From NCBI RefSeq assembly GCF_012911935.1, contig NZ_JAAXLA010000012.1, positions 1 through 64,000 of the forward strand: a stretch of 64,000 bases of DNA, in the 5' to 3' direction. Positions 8,936 through 17,805 of this stretch are shown one piece after another (the stretch's first letter is position 1; every line of letters begins with the position of its first letter). Origin of the DNA: Pseudonocardia acidicola (GTDB lineage Bacteria; Actinomycetota; Actinomycetes; Mycobacteriales; Pseudonocardiaceae). Made by a program: the position numbers and the translations under genes. The notes under the pieces are model-generated. The model worked only from the letters and a program-made list of their open reading frames with translations, ran no database searches and was not told the origin of the DNA.

Positions 8936-9922
8936 TCAGCAGCTCTCGAGCCAGAGGCTGCCGCCGTCCACCGGGGTGGCCGGGTGCAGCGCGGCGGTCA
9001 TCAGATCGGGGTGGCGGAGGTGGAGCAGCGACGGCCACAGCGTGATGCGCCACCGGTCGTTCTGGATCAAGAACGCGCGCAACAGGTAGGCCTCGTTCCA
9101 TGCGCGGCCCTCGACGATCCATTCCTGCGGGTACTCGAACGGGTAGGCGATGTCGTGCACGTGCACGTGGACGCCTCGGGCGAGACGGGGCAGCACCTCG
9201 AAGAACAGGTGGTTGACGTCGCTGCCCACCTTCGACACGTGCGAGGAGTCGATGAACAGGACGTCGCCGGGCCGCAGCGCGGTCAACACCGCCGGGTCCA
9301 CGTCCTGGGCCCGCTGTGCCAGCAGGGTGACCCGGGCGTGGTCGGTCGGCCTCATGAGGGCGTGCAGCCGCTCCGGGTAGGGCTCGATGCAGGTGATCGC
9401 GGTCTCCAGGTCATGACGGTCGACGGTGTCGAGCAGCAGCGCGGAGCTCCAGCCGCTGCCGACCTCGATCACCTGCCGGGGCCGCCACCTCCGCAGCAGC
9501 GCGTACCACAGCTGACTGTCCGTCCAGCCGAAGAAGTCGTTGCCGGGCCGGTACCGCAGGTCCGGTCCGGTCTCCGCGTCCGCGGATCCCCCGGGCGCAT
9601 ACGGCCACCGGGCGATGAGGGCCCGCAGCTCCTCGAGCAGCGCGAGCTGGCCCGGCAGGTCGAGGTCGATCCCCGCCACGTCCCTGGACCGGTCGAACAA
9701 CCGGCCGGCCTCGGAACACACCTCGTCGACATCCGGCTGCGGCGAGTGGAAGTGGCCGGGCGGATAGAGGTGGGTCTGCCCGCCGGCCGCCCGCAACGCG
9801 GCTTCGAGCGCCAGCACCCGGGCGGCGAAGCTGTCGCGCTGCCGGCGCAGCCGCCGCAACGGAGGAAGCAGGGCGGCCAGGTCGTAGAGGCGGTTGCGGT
9901 TGTGGTGCCGGGTCACCGCCAC
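8936..9922 (-). CDS. Class I SAM-dependent methyltransferase (Methyltransf_24 type)
   Basis: 328 residues from GTG at 9922; another GTG six bases downstream is possible. A basic N-terminal helix is followed by 'RYRPGNDFFGWTDSQLWYA', SAM motif I VIEVGSGWSSALLLD, acidic motif 'CIEPYPERL' and 'DVLFIDSSHVSKVGSDVNHL'. The HVHVHDIAYPFEYP block is typical of small methyltransferases and related proteins in glycan and lipopolysaccharide clusters. The target is probably a sugar hydroxyl of the locus glycan, by context only. It is divergent from the wzm/wzt operon across a 176-base gap in which I see no clear promoter. Confidence 0.82.
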   Translation of the reverse strand: MAVTRHHNRNRLYDLAALLPPLRRLRRQRDSFAARVLALEAALRAAGGQTHLYPPGHFHSPQPDVDEVCSEAGRLFDRSRDVAGIDLDLPGQLALLEELRALIARWPYAPGGSADAETGPDLRYRPGNDFFGWTDSQLWYALLRRWRPRQVIEVGSGWSSALLLDTVDRHDLETAITCIEPYPERLHALMRPTDHARVTLLAQRAQDVDPAVLTALRPGDVLFIDSSHVSKVGSDVNHLFFEVLPRLARGVHVHVHDIAYPFEYPQEWIVEGRAWNEAYLLRAFLIQNDRWRITLWPSLLHLRHPDLMTAALHPATPVDGGSLWLESC

Positions 9923-10098
9923 AGGCTGCGCGGATCAGCCGCCCGGCGGACACGGTCCTGCGACCTGTTCTCGTCCGGCTCGCCGCCGGCTCTCCTCGCC
10001 CCGCGCGGGTGGCGCGCGCGGCGGGTCGCGCGACGTACCATCGCGCCCGACCCGGAAACTCGGGCAGCCGGCGACGCGGCCGGCGCCCCGAGCCAGAG

Positions 10099-11067
10099 GT
10101 GGCTGTGCTGCCCGATCGTCCGACGGCAAAGACGCGCCACCAGCGGGAGCCCGGCCACCTCGCCGGAGCGGCGGAGGCCCCGCTGGAGCTGGTCCATGCC
10201 CCACGGACGTTCGCCCGCGGTTTCGTCCGCGACGCCGCCGACATCTGGGCGTACCGCGAGTTGCTCGGCAACCTCGTCCGCAAGGAGCTCAAGGTCCGCT
10301 ACAAGGACTCGATGCTGGGCTTCCTGTGGACCCTGGTGCGGCCCCTGCTGCAGCTGTTCGTCTACGCGGTCGCGATCGGCGTGTTCCTCGGCGCCGGGCG
10401 CACCATCCCGGACTTCGGCGTGTACCTGTTCACCGGCCTGGTGGCGTGGACGCTGTTCACCGACGTCATCGGCGGGTGCACGGGCACCATCGTCTCGAAT
10501 GCCGGCCTGGTGAAGAAGGTGTACTTCCCGCGCGAGCTCTTCCCGCTGTCCGTGGTCGGGGCCGCCGTCGTCAACTTCGCGCTGCAGCTGCTGGTCCTGG
10601 CGGCCGCCTATGCCGCCACCGGGTCCTGGCCACAGCCGGGGGACCTGCTGCTCGTGCCGCTCGCGCTGGTCGTCCTCATCGTGTTCGGGACTGCGCTGGG
10701 GCTGGTCCTTGCCGCGGCCTTCGTCTACCTGCGCGACGTGCAGTACCTGGTCGAGGTCGGCCTGCTGTTGTGGTTCTGGATGACCCCCATCGTCTACGAC
10801 TGGACCAAGGTGAAGGACAACCTGGTCTCCGGCGCCGGGCTGACCTGGCTCTTCCAGATCTACCTGGCCAACCCGATGGCCAACGTCGTGCTGGCGTTCC
10901 AGAAGGCGCTGTGGCCCGGTGGTGACACCGAGCGGGGGCAGCCCTTCGTCTACGACGGTGATCTCTACCTGCGTCTCGGCGTGCTCCTGCTGGCGTGCGG
11001 CGCCCTGCTGTGGTGTGCCCAGCGGATCTTCGCCCGGACGCAGGGCAACTTCGCGCAGGAGCTCTGA
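10099..11067 (+). CDS. wzm: Polysaccharide ABC exporter, permease subunit (Wzm type)
   Basis: 322 residues from GTG at 10099; GTG at 10105 is equally possible, and an upstream extension is unlike the family. It is an ABC-2 permease with a cytoplasmic N-terminal amphipathic region (IWAYRELLGNLVRKELKVRY) typical of Wzm and TagG, followed by six hydrophobic segments. The 'VKKVYFPRELFPLSVV' and 'FVYLRDVQYLVEVGLLLWFW' blocks are family hallmarks. With Wzt it exports an undecaprenyl- or decaprenyl-linked glycan across the plasma membrane. The ATPase gene starts 6 bases after its stop. Confidence 0.92.
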   Translation: MAVLPDRPTAKTRHQREPGHLAGAAEAPLELVHAPRTFARGFVRDAADIWAYRELLGNLVRKELKVRYKDSMLGFLWTLVRPLLQLFVYAVAIGVFLGAGRTIPDFGVYLFTGLVAWTLFTDVIGGCTGTIVSNAGLVKKVYFPRELFPLSVVGAAVVNFALQLLVLAAAYAATGSWPQPGDLLLVPLALVVLIVFGTALGLVLAAAFVYLRDVQYLVEVGLLLWFWMTPIVYDWTKVKDNLVSGAGLTWLFQIYLANPMANVVLAFQKALWPGGDTERGQPFVYDGDLYLRLGVLLLACGALLWCAQRIFARTQGNFAQEL

Positions 11068-11073
11068 TCGCCC

Positions 11074-12255
11074 GTGCGCACCCCCGTCATCAGGGTCACC
11101 GGCGTCTCGAAGCGCTTCACGATCCGCAGGGAGAAGTCGCTCAAGGAGCGGTTGGTCAACTTCCGCCGCTCGGCGGCGCACGCCGAGTCCTTCTGGGCGC
11201 TGCGCGACGTGAGCTTCGAGCTGGAACCGGCGACCACCCTGGCGCTGATCGGACACAACGGGTCCGGCAAGTCCACCCTGCTGGGGCTCATCGGGGGCAT
11301 CCTCGCCCCGACGAGTGGCACGGTCGAACGGCGCGGCAGGCTGGCCGCGTTGCTCGAACTGGGCGCCGGTTTCCACGGCGACCTCACCGGCCGGGAGAAC
11401 GTCTACCTCAACGCCTCGATCCTGGGCCTGACCCGCGCGCAGACCGACCACTACTTCGACGAGATCGTCGACTTCTCCGGCGTCGAGGACTTCATCGACA
11501 CCCAGGTGAAGTTCTACTCCAGCGGGATGTACGTACGGCTGGCCTTCGCCGTCGCGGTGCACGTCGACCCGGAGATCATGCTCATCGACGAGGTGCTGGC
11601 CGTCGGTGACGAGCCCTTCCAGCGCAAATGCCTCGAGCGGATCAAACGCTTCCAGCAGGAAGGCCGCACGATCGTGCTGGTCACGCACGGGTTGGACCAG
11701 GTGCACCAGCTCTGCGACCGGGCCATCGTGCTCGACCACGGCCGGATGGTGATCGACGGCGCCCCGGTGCAGGCGGTGCGCGTCCTGCGGGACCGCTACG
11801 CCGAGGCGGAGGAGCTCGCCGACGCCCACGCCGGTGTGGTCCCGCCGGTGAGCATCACCGGCGTCCGGGTGCTCGACGCGTCCGGTGCTCCGCTGCAGGC
11901 GGTCGACTCGGGCGGCACCGTCGTCCTGGAGATCGACGTCGAGTCCCGGAGCCGGTGTGCGGACTGGGTCGTCGGGATCGCCCTGCAGAACCACATGGAC
12001 CTGCTGATCTACGGCACGAACTCCCGCCTGCTCGGGCACCGGTTGCCCCCGTTGCACGGCCGGGCCACCGCGCGTTTCGTGCTGCCGTCGGTCCCGCTGG
12101 TGGACGGCCGGTACTACGTGACCGCGGCCGTGCACCCGCCCGTCGGGCCGGAGTGGCACCGGCTGGACCGGACGGCGGTGTTCCGCGTCGACAGCGAGGG
12201 CGTCGAGGACGGCGTGCTGCACGTCGACCCGAAGTTCGAGGTGGTGGAGCAGTGA
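11074..12255 (+). CDS. wzt: Polysaccharide ABC exporter, ATPase subunit with C-terminal carbohydrate-binding domain (Wzt type)
   Basis: 393 residues from GTG at 11074. The nucleotide-binding domain has Walker A GHNGSGKST at about 60-68, a Q-loop-equivalent 'AALLELGAGFHGDLTGREN', the signature YSSGMYVRLAFAVAV near 147 and Walker B IMLIDEVLAVGD. Residues of about 250-393 form a separate beta-rich domain ('SITGVRVLDASGAPLQAV' onward) matching Wzt_C, which in O9a-type systems recognises the modified non-reducing end of the finished polymer before export. Mycobacterial galactan exporters lack this tail. The next glycosyltransferase start overlaps its stop by one base. Confidence 0.93.
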   Translation: MRTPVIRVTGVSKRFTIRREKSLKERLVNFRRSAAHAESFWALRDVSFELEPATTLALIGHNGSGKSTLLGLIGGILAPTSGTVERRGRLAALLELGAGFHGDLTGRENVYLNASILGLTRAQTDHYFDEIVDFSGVEDFIDTQVKFYSSGMYVRLAFAVAVHVDPEIMLIDEVLAVGDEPFQRKCLERIKRFQQEGRTIVLVTHGLDQVHQLCDRAIVLDHGRMVIDGAPVQAVRVLRDRYAEAEELADAHAGVVPPVSITGVRVLDASGAPLQAVDSGGTVVLEIDVESRSRCADWVVGIALQNHMDLLIYGTNSRLLGHRLPPLHGRATARFVLPSVPLVDGRYYVTAAVHPPVGPEWHRLDRTAVFRVDSEGVEDGVLHVDPKFEVVEQ

Positions 12256-13448
12256 TGGACCGCACCGGCCTGCTGGCCTTCTGCCCCGCCCGCTTCGGCC
12301 CGGAGATCGCCGGCGGCGCCGAGATCGTGCTCCGCAGGATGGCCCACCTGCTGCAGGTGCGCGGCTGGGACGTCGAGATCCTGACGACCTGCGCGACCGA
12401 CCACCACTCGTGGCGCAACGTGCTGCCGGCCGGGGCGTCGCACGAGGGCGGCCTGCGGGTACGGCGGTTCCCGGTCGTCGACGACCACATCCCGGAGCGG
12501 CAGGATCTGGAGCGGCGCATCCTCGGCGGCGAGCCGCTCACCGTGGCCGAGCAGCAGCGGTGGATGAACGCCGGCATGCGCGTGCCCGAGCTGTTCCATC
12601 ACATCCTCGACGTGGCGGAGGACTACCGCGCGCTGGTGTTCACGCCGTACCCGTTCTGGGTGACCTTCGCCTGCTCACAGGTGGCCCCGGAGCGCAGCGT
12701 GCTGTGGACCTGCCTGCACGACGAGCCCTACGCCCACCTGGAGCTGTTCCGGCCGGTGCTGAGCGGGGTCGGCGGCCTGTTCTTCCAGAGCCGTCCGGAG
12801 CACGACCTGGCCCACCGGCTGGTGCCCGACCTGGCGCCGCACGCCGAAGTCGGGTGCGGGGTCGAGGTGCCGGAGCGCTACGACCCGGAGGGCTTCCGCG
12901 AGCGCTACGGCATCCGGGGCCGGTTCCTGCTCTACGCGGGCCGCCGCGAGGGCGCCAAGGGCTGGGACGGACTGCTCGACGCCTTCGCCGCCACGACCGG
13001 CCACCTCGACCTGCCCTTCTCCCTCGTCACGATGGGCGTCGGGGAGGTCCGGCCACCCGCCGCGATATCCGACCGGGTCGTCGATCTCGGCTTCCTGCCG
13101 GACCGGGAGCGGGACAACGCGTTCGCCGCGGCCGACGCCTACCTGCAGCCCAGCCGTTACGAGGCCTTCTCCCGCACGATGATGGAGGCGTGGCTGGCCG
13201 GTACCCCGGTGGTCGCCGACGCCGGCAGCGCGGTGACGGCCTGGCACTGCCGACGCTCCGGTGCCGGCCTGCTGTACTCCGACGTGCACGAGTTCGGGCA
13301 GTGCCTGCAGTTCCTCGCCGACGCCCCGGAGGCCGCGGCACGGCTGGCGGAGGGCGGCCGCGAGTACGTACTGGCGGACTACCGGTGGGATGCGGTGCTC
13401 GATCGCGTCGAGGCGTGCCTCGACGAGTGGACGACCGGGAAGAGCTGA
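12255..13448 (+). CDS. GT4-family glycosyltransferase
   Basis: 397 residues from ATG at 12255, which overlaps the wzt stop (TGATG). The N-terminal loop 'CPARFGPEIAGGAEIVLRRM', 'VVDDHIPERQDLERRIL', the junction 'FLLYAGRREGAKGWDGLLDAF' and donor motif RYEAFSRTMMEAWLAGTPVV with an intact E-x7-E identify a GT-B enzyme. It lies within the exporter operon, so it probably builds the exported glycan. The reading frame remains open far upstream inside wzt in another frame, but homology starts at this ATG. Linkage and sugar are not predictable. Confidence 0.88.
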   Translation: MDRTGLLAFCPARFGPEIAGGAEIVLRRMAHLLQVRGWDVEILTTCATDHHSWRNVLPAGASHEGGLRVRRFPVVDDHIPERQDLERRILGGEPLTVAEQQRWMNAGMRVPELFHHILDVAEDYRALVFTPYPFWVTFACSQVAPERSVLWTCLHDEPYAHLELFRPVLSGVGGLFFQSRPEHDLAHRLVPDLAPHAEVGCGVEVPERYDPEGFRERYGIRGRFLLYAGRREGAKGWDGLLDAFAATTGHLDLPFSLVTMGVGEVRPPAAISDRVVDLGFLPDRERDNAFAAADAYLQPSRYEAFSRTMMEAWLAGTPVVADAGSAVTAWHCRRSGAGLLYSDVHEFGQCLQFLADAPEAAARLAEGGREYVLADYRWDAVLDRVEACLDEWTTGKS

Positions 13449-13451
13449 GGC

Positions 13452-14930
13452 GTGCGCATTCTCGTGATCACCCCGTACCCGCCCATGCGTGACGGCATCG
13501 CGAGCTACGCGGTGCAGTCCGTCGCGGCCCTGCGCGCCGAGGGGCACGACGTGGAGGTGCTCTCCCCGGGGCCGTCGGCGGCGCACCAGCATCTCGACCT
13601 GAGGGGGCCCCGGGGTGGGCTCGCCGTGGCGAAGCGGGTGCCCGGGTACGACCGCGTGATCGTGCAGTTCCACCCCGACGTCTTCTACCCGCTCGGTACG
13701 ACCCGGTCCGAGCGCGCGCAGATCAGCCTGGCCTACGCCGCCGCCTTCGCGCGGGCCGCGCGGGTGGAGGTCGTCGTGCACGAGATCGACTACACGCAGG
13801 GGCGGGGACACACGGCGGAGGCCCTCGCGGCCCGGCTGATGTGGAGCCGGGTGGACCGCGTCGTGGTGCACACCGAGCGCGAGCGGGCGGATTTCGTGGC
13901 GGCGTTCGGTGTCGGCCCCCAGCGGGTCGTGGTGAGCCGGCACGGCGCCTCCTTCCGGCGCCGGACCCGGCTCGGCCGCGAGCCCGCCCGCCGGTCGCTG
14001 GGGATCCCGCAGGACGTGGTGCTCTTCCTCGCCATCGGTTTCATCCAGCCGCACAAGGGCTTCGATCGGGCCGCCCGGGCGTTCGCCGGCCTGCACGACG
14101 GTGCGCGCCTGGACATCGTGGGCTCGGTGCGCGTCGACGTGCCCGCCTACCTCGCCCACCTCGACGAGCTCGGACGCCTCGTCGAGGCCACCCCGGGCAC
14201 CCACCTGCACGAGGGCTTCCTCAGCGACGAGCTGTTCGACCGCTGGATCGTCGCGGCCGACGCCCTGGTGCTGCCCTACCGCGAGATCTGGTCCTCCGGG
14301 GTGCTCGAGCGGGCCGCGTTGTACGACCGGCAGGTCATCGCGACCCGGGTCGGCGGCCTGGCCGAGCAGGCCGCCGGCCGCCCCGAGGTGACCCTGGTGG
14401 CGAACGACGAGGAGTTGCGGGCGGCGATGTGGGCGGCGGCGGGCCGCCCCGCCGCGGTGGTCCGGGAGCCGTGGCCGGTCGAGGCCGCCGACCTGCGCGC
14501 GGCGGTACAGGACGAGATCGTCCGCCGGGCCGCGGTGCAGCGTGGGTCGGTGCTCGCCGGACCCGCGTCGCCAGGGCCGCCTCCGGAGTCCGACGGCGGG
14601 GCGGAGCTGTCCGAGCTGTCCCTGGCCTCCGCCCCGCTGCGCCGGATGGGGAACGTGAGCGTGCCGGCCGTGCCCGCGTCACCCGGCCCGCGGGCGCTGG
14701 TCAAGCGCGCGGTGCGCCGGGTGAGCGCCTGGGAGGTCGAGCCGGTGGCCCAGCAGCTCAACGTGCTGCGCGCGGCGACGCTCGAGGCGGTGGAGCGGCT
14801 GGCCGGCAGGATCGCCGCCGAGCGCTCCGGCGACGCCGCAGCCGGCCGGCACCCGCCACCTGCAGGGCCTGCCGGGTCCGGAGGGTGCACCGGGCGCGGC
14901 GCTGAACGCCGTGGGACCCGCAGCGCGTGA
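13452..14930 (+). CDS. GT4-family glycosyltransferase with C-terminal extension
   Basis: 492 residues from GTG at 13452, 3 bases after the previous stop. Residues 1-370 form a GT-B enzyme: MRILVITPYPPMRDGIASYA, 'VVVHEIDYTQGRGHTAE', 'FLAIGFIQPHKGFDRAARAF' and donor motif REIWSSGVLERAALYDRQVI with E-x7-E. The last 120 residues are unusual. A Pro/Ser-rich linker leads to 'ALVKRAVRRVSAWEVEPVAQ' and an amphipathic helix, resembling short segments found beside methyltransferases and glycosyltransferases in other polysaccharide loci; this is possibly a docking helix. The tail then becomes low-complexity. The gene is last in the exporter operon and faces a convergent glycosyltransferase. Confidence 0.87.
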   Translation: MRILVITPYPPMRDGIASYAVQSVAALRAEGHDVEVLSPGPSAAHQHLDLRGPRGGLAVAKRVPGYDRVIVQFHPDVFYPLGTTRSERAQISLAYAAAFARAARVEVVVHEIDYTQGRGHTAEALAARLMWSRVDRVVVHTERERADFVAAFGVGPQRVVVSRHGASFRRRTRLGREPARRSLGIPQDVVLFLAIGFIQPHKGFDRAARAFAGLHDGARLDIVGSVRVDVPAYLAHLDELGRLVEATPGTHLHEGFLSDELFDRWIVAADALVLPYREIWSSGVLERAALYDRQVIATRVGGLAEQAAGRPEVTLVANDEELRAAMWAAAGRPAAVVREPWPVEAADLRAAVQDEIVRRAAVQRGSVLAGPASPGPPPESDGGAELSELSLASAPLRRMGNVSVPAVPASPGPRALVKRAVRRVSAWEVEPVAQQLNVLRAATLEAVERLAGRIAAERSGDAAAGRHPPPAGPAGSGGCTGRGAERRGTRSA

Positions 14931-14980
14931 TCGCCGCCGCGGCCGCACCGCCCGCGGCCGTCGCGGACACGGTTTCCGGA

Positions 14981-16096
14981 TCACCGCCCGCGCGCCTGCC
15001 TGCGCCGCACCGCCTCGCGGTACGCCTCGACGGTGGCGGCCGCCGTCGCGGTCCAGCTCGCCTGCGCGGCCCGGGCCGCGCCGGCCGCGGCGAGCTCGTC
15101 GTGCCGGTCGCCGGCGGCCGCGGCCAGCGCTGACGCGAGGCCCTGCACGTCGGTGGGCTCCACCAACAGGGCCGCCCCGCCGGCCGCCTCCTCGGCCGCC
15201 GTGCCCCGCGAGGTCACGACGGGGACCGCGTGCGCCATCGCCTCCAGCACCGGCAGGCCGAACCCCTCGGTGAGCGAGGGGTAACAGAAGACCCGCGCGC
15301 CGCCGTAGGCGGCGTGCAGGTCGGCCGAGCTCAGGAAGCCGAGGCGGCGTACCCGTTCGGCGGCCGGGCCCGCGACGGCGGTGTCCACTGAGCCCCATCC
15401 CGCGGGCCCGACCAGGACCAGGTCCAGGTCCAGCCCGTCCTCGACGAGCTGCCGGAAGGCCGCCAGGAGCGCCGGGACGTTCTTGCGTGGCTCCAGCGTG
15501 CCACACCACATGACGTAGTCGCGGCGCAGCCCGTGGGCTTCGCGGAGGCGGCGGACCTGGTCGGCGTCGACCGCGGGCACGCGGACACCCTGCGCGACGA
15601 TGCGTACCCGCTGCTGCGGGATGCCGGCCGCCACGCAGCTGTGCGCGGTGGCCCGGGACGGGCACAGCACGAGGTCGGCCTCGGCCCGCACGAGTGCGAG
15701 CCCACGCTCGAAGAACCGCAGGCCGCGCCGGGTGAAGTGACCCGGGTTGCTGCGGAAGGCCAGGTCGTGAACGGTGACCACGAGCGCGGCGCCGCCGGAC
15801 GGGGGCACGGCCATCGTGGTGGCGTGCACGAGATCGACCGGCCCCGTCACCCGCTGGACCGCCGGCCGCCGGATCCGCTGCCACGCCTCGTACAGCGCGA
15901 CCCGGGGCAGCGGTAGGTGCCGCACGGGAGGCGGGATCGTCCAGGGCTCGTCGGGCGGGGTGCGGTGCCACGCCGCCACCGGCACGACGTCGACGTCGGT
16001 TCGTTCACGCAGCGCGCGCAAGGTCTCCAGGATCGAGCGCGCGACGCCTCCCGGCACGCGATGCCACGCCTGCTCCACCACCAGAGCGGCCCGCAC
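14981..16096 (-). CDS. GT4-family glycosyltransferase
   Basis: 371 residues from GTG at 16096 (VRAALVVEQAWHRVPGGVAR). The GPVDLVHATTMAVPP and VTVHDLAF segments, 'YVMWCGTLEPRKNVPALLAAF' at the interdomain cleft and TEGFGLPVLEAMAHAVPVV with E-x7-E give a confident GT-B assignment. It closely resembles its divergent neighbour at 16222 in overall motif pattern, which suggests an old duplication within the locus. The GTG is the only start close to the homologous N terminus, and there is no strong ribosome binding site. Sugar specificity is unknown. Confidence 0.89.
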   Translation of the reverse strand: MRAALVVEQAWHRVPGGVARSILETLRALRERTDVDVVPVAAWHRTPPDEPWTIPPPVRHLPLPRVALYEAWQRIRRPAVQRVTGPVDLVHATTMAVPPSGGAALVVTVHDLAFRSNPGHFTRRGLRFFERGLALVRAEADLVLCPSRATAHSCVAAGIPQQRVRIVAQGVRVPAVDADQVRRLREAHGLRRDYVMWCGTLEPRKNVPALLAAFRQLVEDGLDLDLVLVGPAGWGSVDTAVAGPAAERVRRLGFLSSADLHAAYGGARVFCYPSLTEGFGLPVLEAMAHAVPVVTSRGTAAEEAAGGAALLVEPTDVQGLASALAAAAGDRHDELAAAGAARAAQASWTATAAATVEAYREAVRRRQARGR

Positions 16097-16172
16097 GGCC
16101 CGACCCTATGCCGGGTACCGCCGATGTGGTGGCGAACGGCCGTTCCGGCGGGCGGACGAGCGGATTAGTGTC

Positions 16173-16201
16173 CGCGGTCTCTCCGGTAGCGCGGTCTCTC
16201 C
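16173..16201 (+). repeat. 12-bp direct repeat pair in the divergent glycosyltransferase promoter region
   Basis: CGCGGTCTCTCC occurs at 16173-16184 and again, without mismatch, at 16190-16201. The offset is 17 bases and the second copy ends 20 bases before the start codon of the glycosyltransferase at 16222. It may be a tandem binding site for a regulator of the divergent pair, or a simple local duplication. Confidence 0.45.
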
Positions 16202-16221
16202 AGAAGAGGGGGCGGCAACTG

Positions 16222-17445
16222 ATGGGGATCCGTCTCCTGCTCGACGCCACCGCGATTCCGGCCGAGCGGGGAGGTGTCGGCCGCTATGTCGACAATCTCG
16301 TCGTCGCGCTGGCCGCGGAGGGCGCCGACGTCGTCGTCGCCTGCCAGCGGCGGGACGCCGCGGCGTTCGACGCGGCCGGAGCCACGGTGCACCCGCTGCA
16401 CCCGGTGGGGGAGCGGCGACCGGTGCGCTTGGCGTGGGAACAGTCGGGCCTGCCGCTGCTGGCGCACTCGGTGCGGGCCGACGTGGTGCACTGTCCGCAC
16501 TACACGATGCCTCTGGTCCCGGGCCGACCGGTGGTGGTGACCCTGCACGACGTCACCTTCTTCTCCGACCCGGGCAGGCATCTGGCCCACAAGGCGGTCT
16601 TCTTCCGCGCGGCCACCCGGCACGCGGTCCGGTCGGCCGCCGTGTGCATCGTTCCGTCCGAGGTGACGCGCAGCGAGGTGACGCGCTGGGCCGGTCCGGT
16701 CCGGTGCCCGCTGGAGGTCGTCCCGCACGGGGTGGACGGGTCCGTCTTCCACCCGCCGACGGCTGCCGAGCGGGCGGCGTCGGCTCGCCGGCTCGGTGTA
16801 CGCGACGGGCACTACCTGGCGTTCCTCGGAGCCTTCGAACCCCGCAAGAACGTCCCGGCTCTGATCCGGGGATGGGTGCAGGCCTGCCGCGGACTCGCTG
16901 ATCCGCCACCTCTCGCGCTGGCCGGCGGCGCCGGCTGGGACCGCGAGGTGGCCGCCGCGCAAGCGCTGGTGCCGGCGCCCCTCCAGCTGATCCGCGTCGG
17001 CTATCTGCCGGCACAGCAGCTGCGCGCGCTGCTCGGTGGAGCGGCACTGGTCGTCTACCCGAGCCACGGGGAGGGTTTCGGCCTGCCGGTCCTGGAGGCG
17101 ATGGCCTGCGGCGGCACCGTCCTGACCACGCGGAGGCTGGCGTTGCCCGAGGTCGGCGGTGATGCGGTGGCCTACTGCGGTACCAGGCCCGAGGAGATCG
17201 CCGCCGCGCTGTGTGCGCTGCTCGCCGATCCCGGCCGACGGGCCGCGCTGGCGGCGGCAGCCCGCGAGCGGGCCCGTGGCTTCACCTGGCAGGCCTGTGC
17301 CCGAACCCATCTGGCCGTCTACGAGCGCGCCGCGTCCCGCGCCGGTTCGGCTACGGGCGGTGTCCGGACGGGCGCGGCGCGTCCGGTGTTTCACGCGTTC
17401 TTCCGGCTGAGGGCGTTCGGCGGGCGGAACCCCGCCGGTCGCTGA
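16222..17445 (+). CDS. GT4-family glycosyltransferase
   Basis: 407 residues from ATG at 16222 (MGIRLLLDATAIPAERGGVG), which follows a purine-rich GAGGGGGCGG ribosome binding site. Seen in order: the GGVGRYVDNL glycine loop, 'RADVVHCPHYTMPL', 'VTLHDVTFFSDPGRH', 'YLAFLGAFEPRKNVPALIRG' and donor motif HGEGFGLPVLEAMACGGTVL with E-x7-E. The last 45 residues are basic and low in complexity. It marks the right edge of the polysaccharide locus. The extended frame upstream of the ATG has no homology and overlaps the divergent promoter region. Confidence 0.9.
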   Translation: MGIRLLLDATAIPAERGGVGRYVDNLVVALAAEGADVVVACQRRDAAAFDAAGATVHPLHPVGERRPVRLAWEQSGLPLLAHSVRADVVHCPHYTMPLVPGRPVVVTLHDVTFFSDPGRHLAHKAVFFRAATRHAVRSAAVCIVPSEVTRSEVTRWAGPVRCPLEVVPHGVDGSVFHPPTAAERAASARRLGVRDGHYLAFLGAFEPRKNVPALIRGWVQACRGLADPPPLALAGGAGWDREVAAAQALVPAPLQLIRVGYLPAQQLRALLGGAALVVYPSHGEGFGLPVLEAMACGGTVLTTRRLALPEVGGDAVAYCGTRPEEIAAALCALLADPGRRAALAAAARERARGFTWQACARTHLAVYERAASRAGSATGGVRTGAARPVFHAFFRLRAFGGRNPAGR

Positions 17446-17499
17446 TCGGCCCGCCGGACCCGGTGCCCCGCGGCGTCGGCCTGCGCCTGCTCGGTCGCG

Positions 17500-17805
17500 G
17501 ATGTGGTGGGCGGGAGCACTCCAGGTGTTGCCGGTGACCTCCCGCGGGTCGCCCCGACCGTCGAGGGGATCCTCGGCGGAGTCGCGGTGGTCGACCTCCT
17601 CGTGGCCGGGGCCCAGCGGCGAGTCCTGCAACCGTACGTGGCGGAGCACCGGGCCGGCCCCGAAGAAGACGATGTCGACGCCCTGGTCGTGGGCGGCGAC
17701 GGCGGCCTGCCGTTCCCGTGGGGACCAGCACTCGTCGTGCCCCGGCGACAGCAGCGCCCGATGTGCCAGGGCGGCGTCGGGATGCTGCTCGAGCGGGCCG
17801 GCCGG
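17500..17805 (-). pseudogene. Remnant of an N,N-dimethylformamidase large-subunit-like gene
   Basis: Translation of the minus strand across this stretch gives a continuous match to the C-terminal domain of the dimethylformamidase beta-subunit-like family: 'RALLSPGHDECWSPRERQAA', 'VDIVFFGAGPVLRHVRLQ', 'DSPLGPGHEEVDHRDSAEDP' and 'DPREVTGNTWSAPA'. The family normally has GHDEYW; Tyr is Cys here. There is no start codon, the rest of the protein (several hundred residues) is missing, and homology stops abruptly near 17500. It is in frame with, and directly after, the stop codon of the small membrane-protein gene. It looks like a degraded fragment. Confidence 0.65.

Noticed and set aside
1514..17445. 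Phage, integrative element or secondary-metabolite cluster origin for the glycosyltransferase region
   Set aside because: No integrase, tRNA-flanked repeats, PKS/NRPS or transposase genes; base composition matches the flanks.
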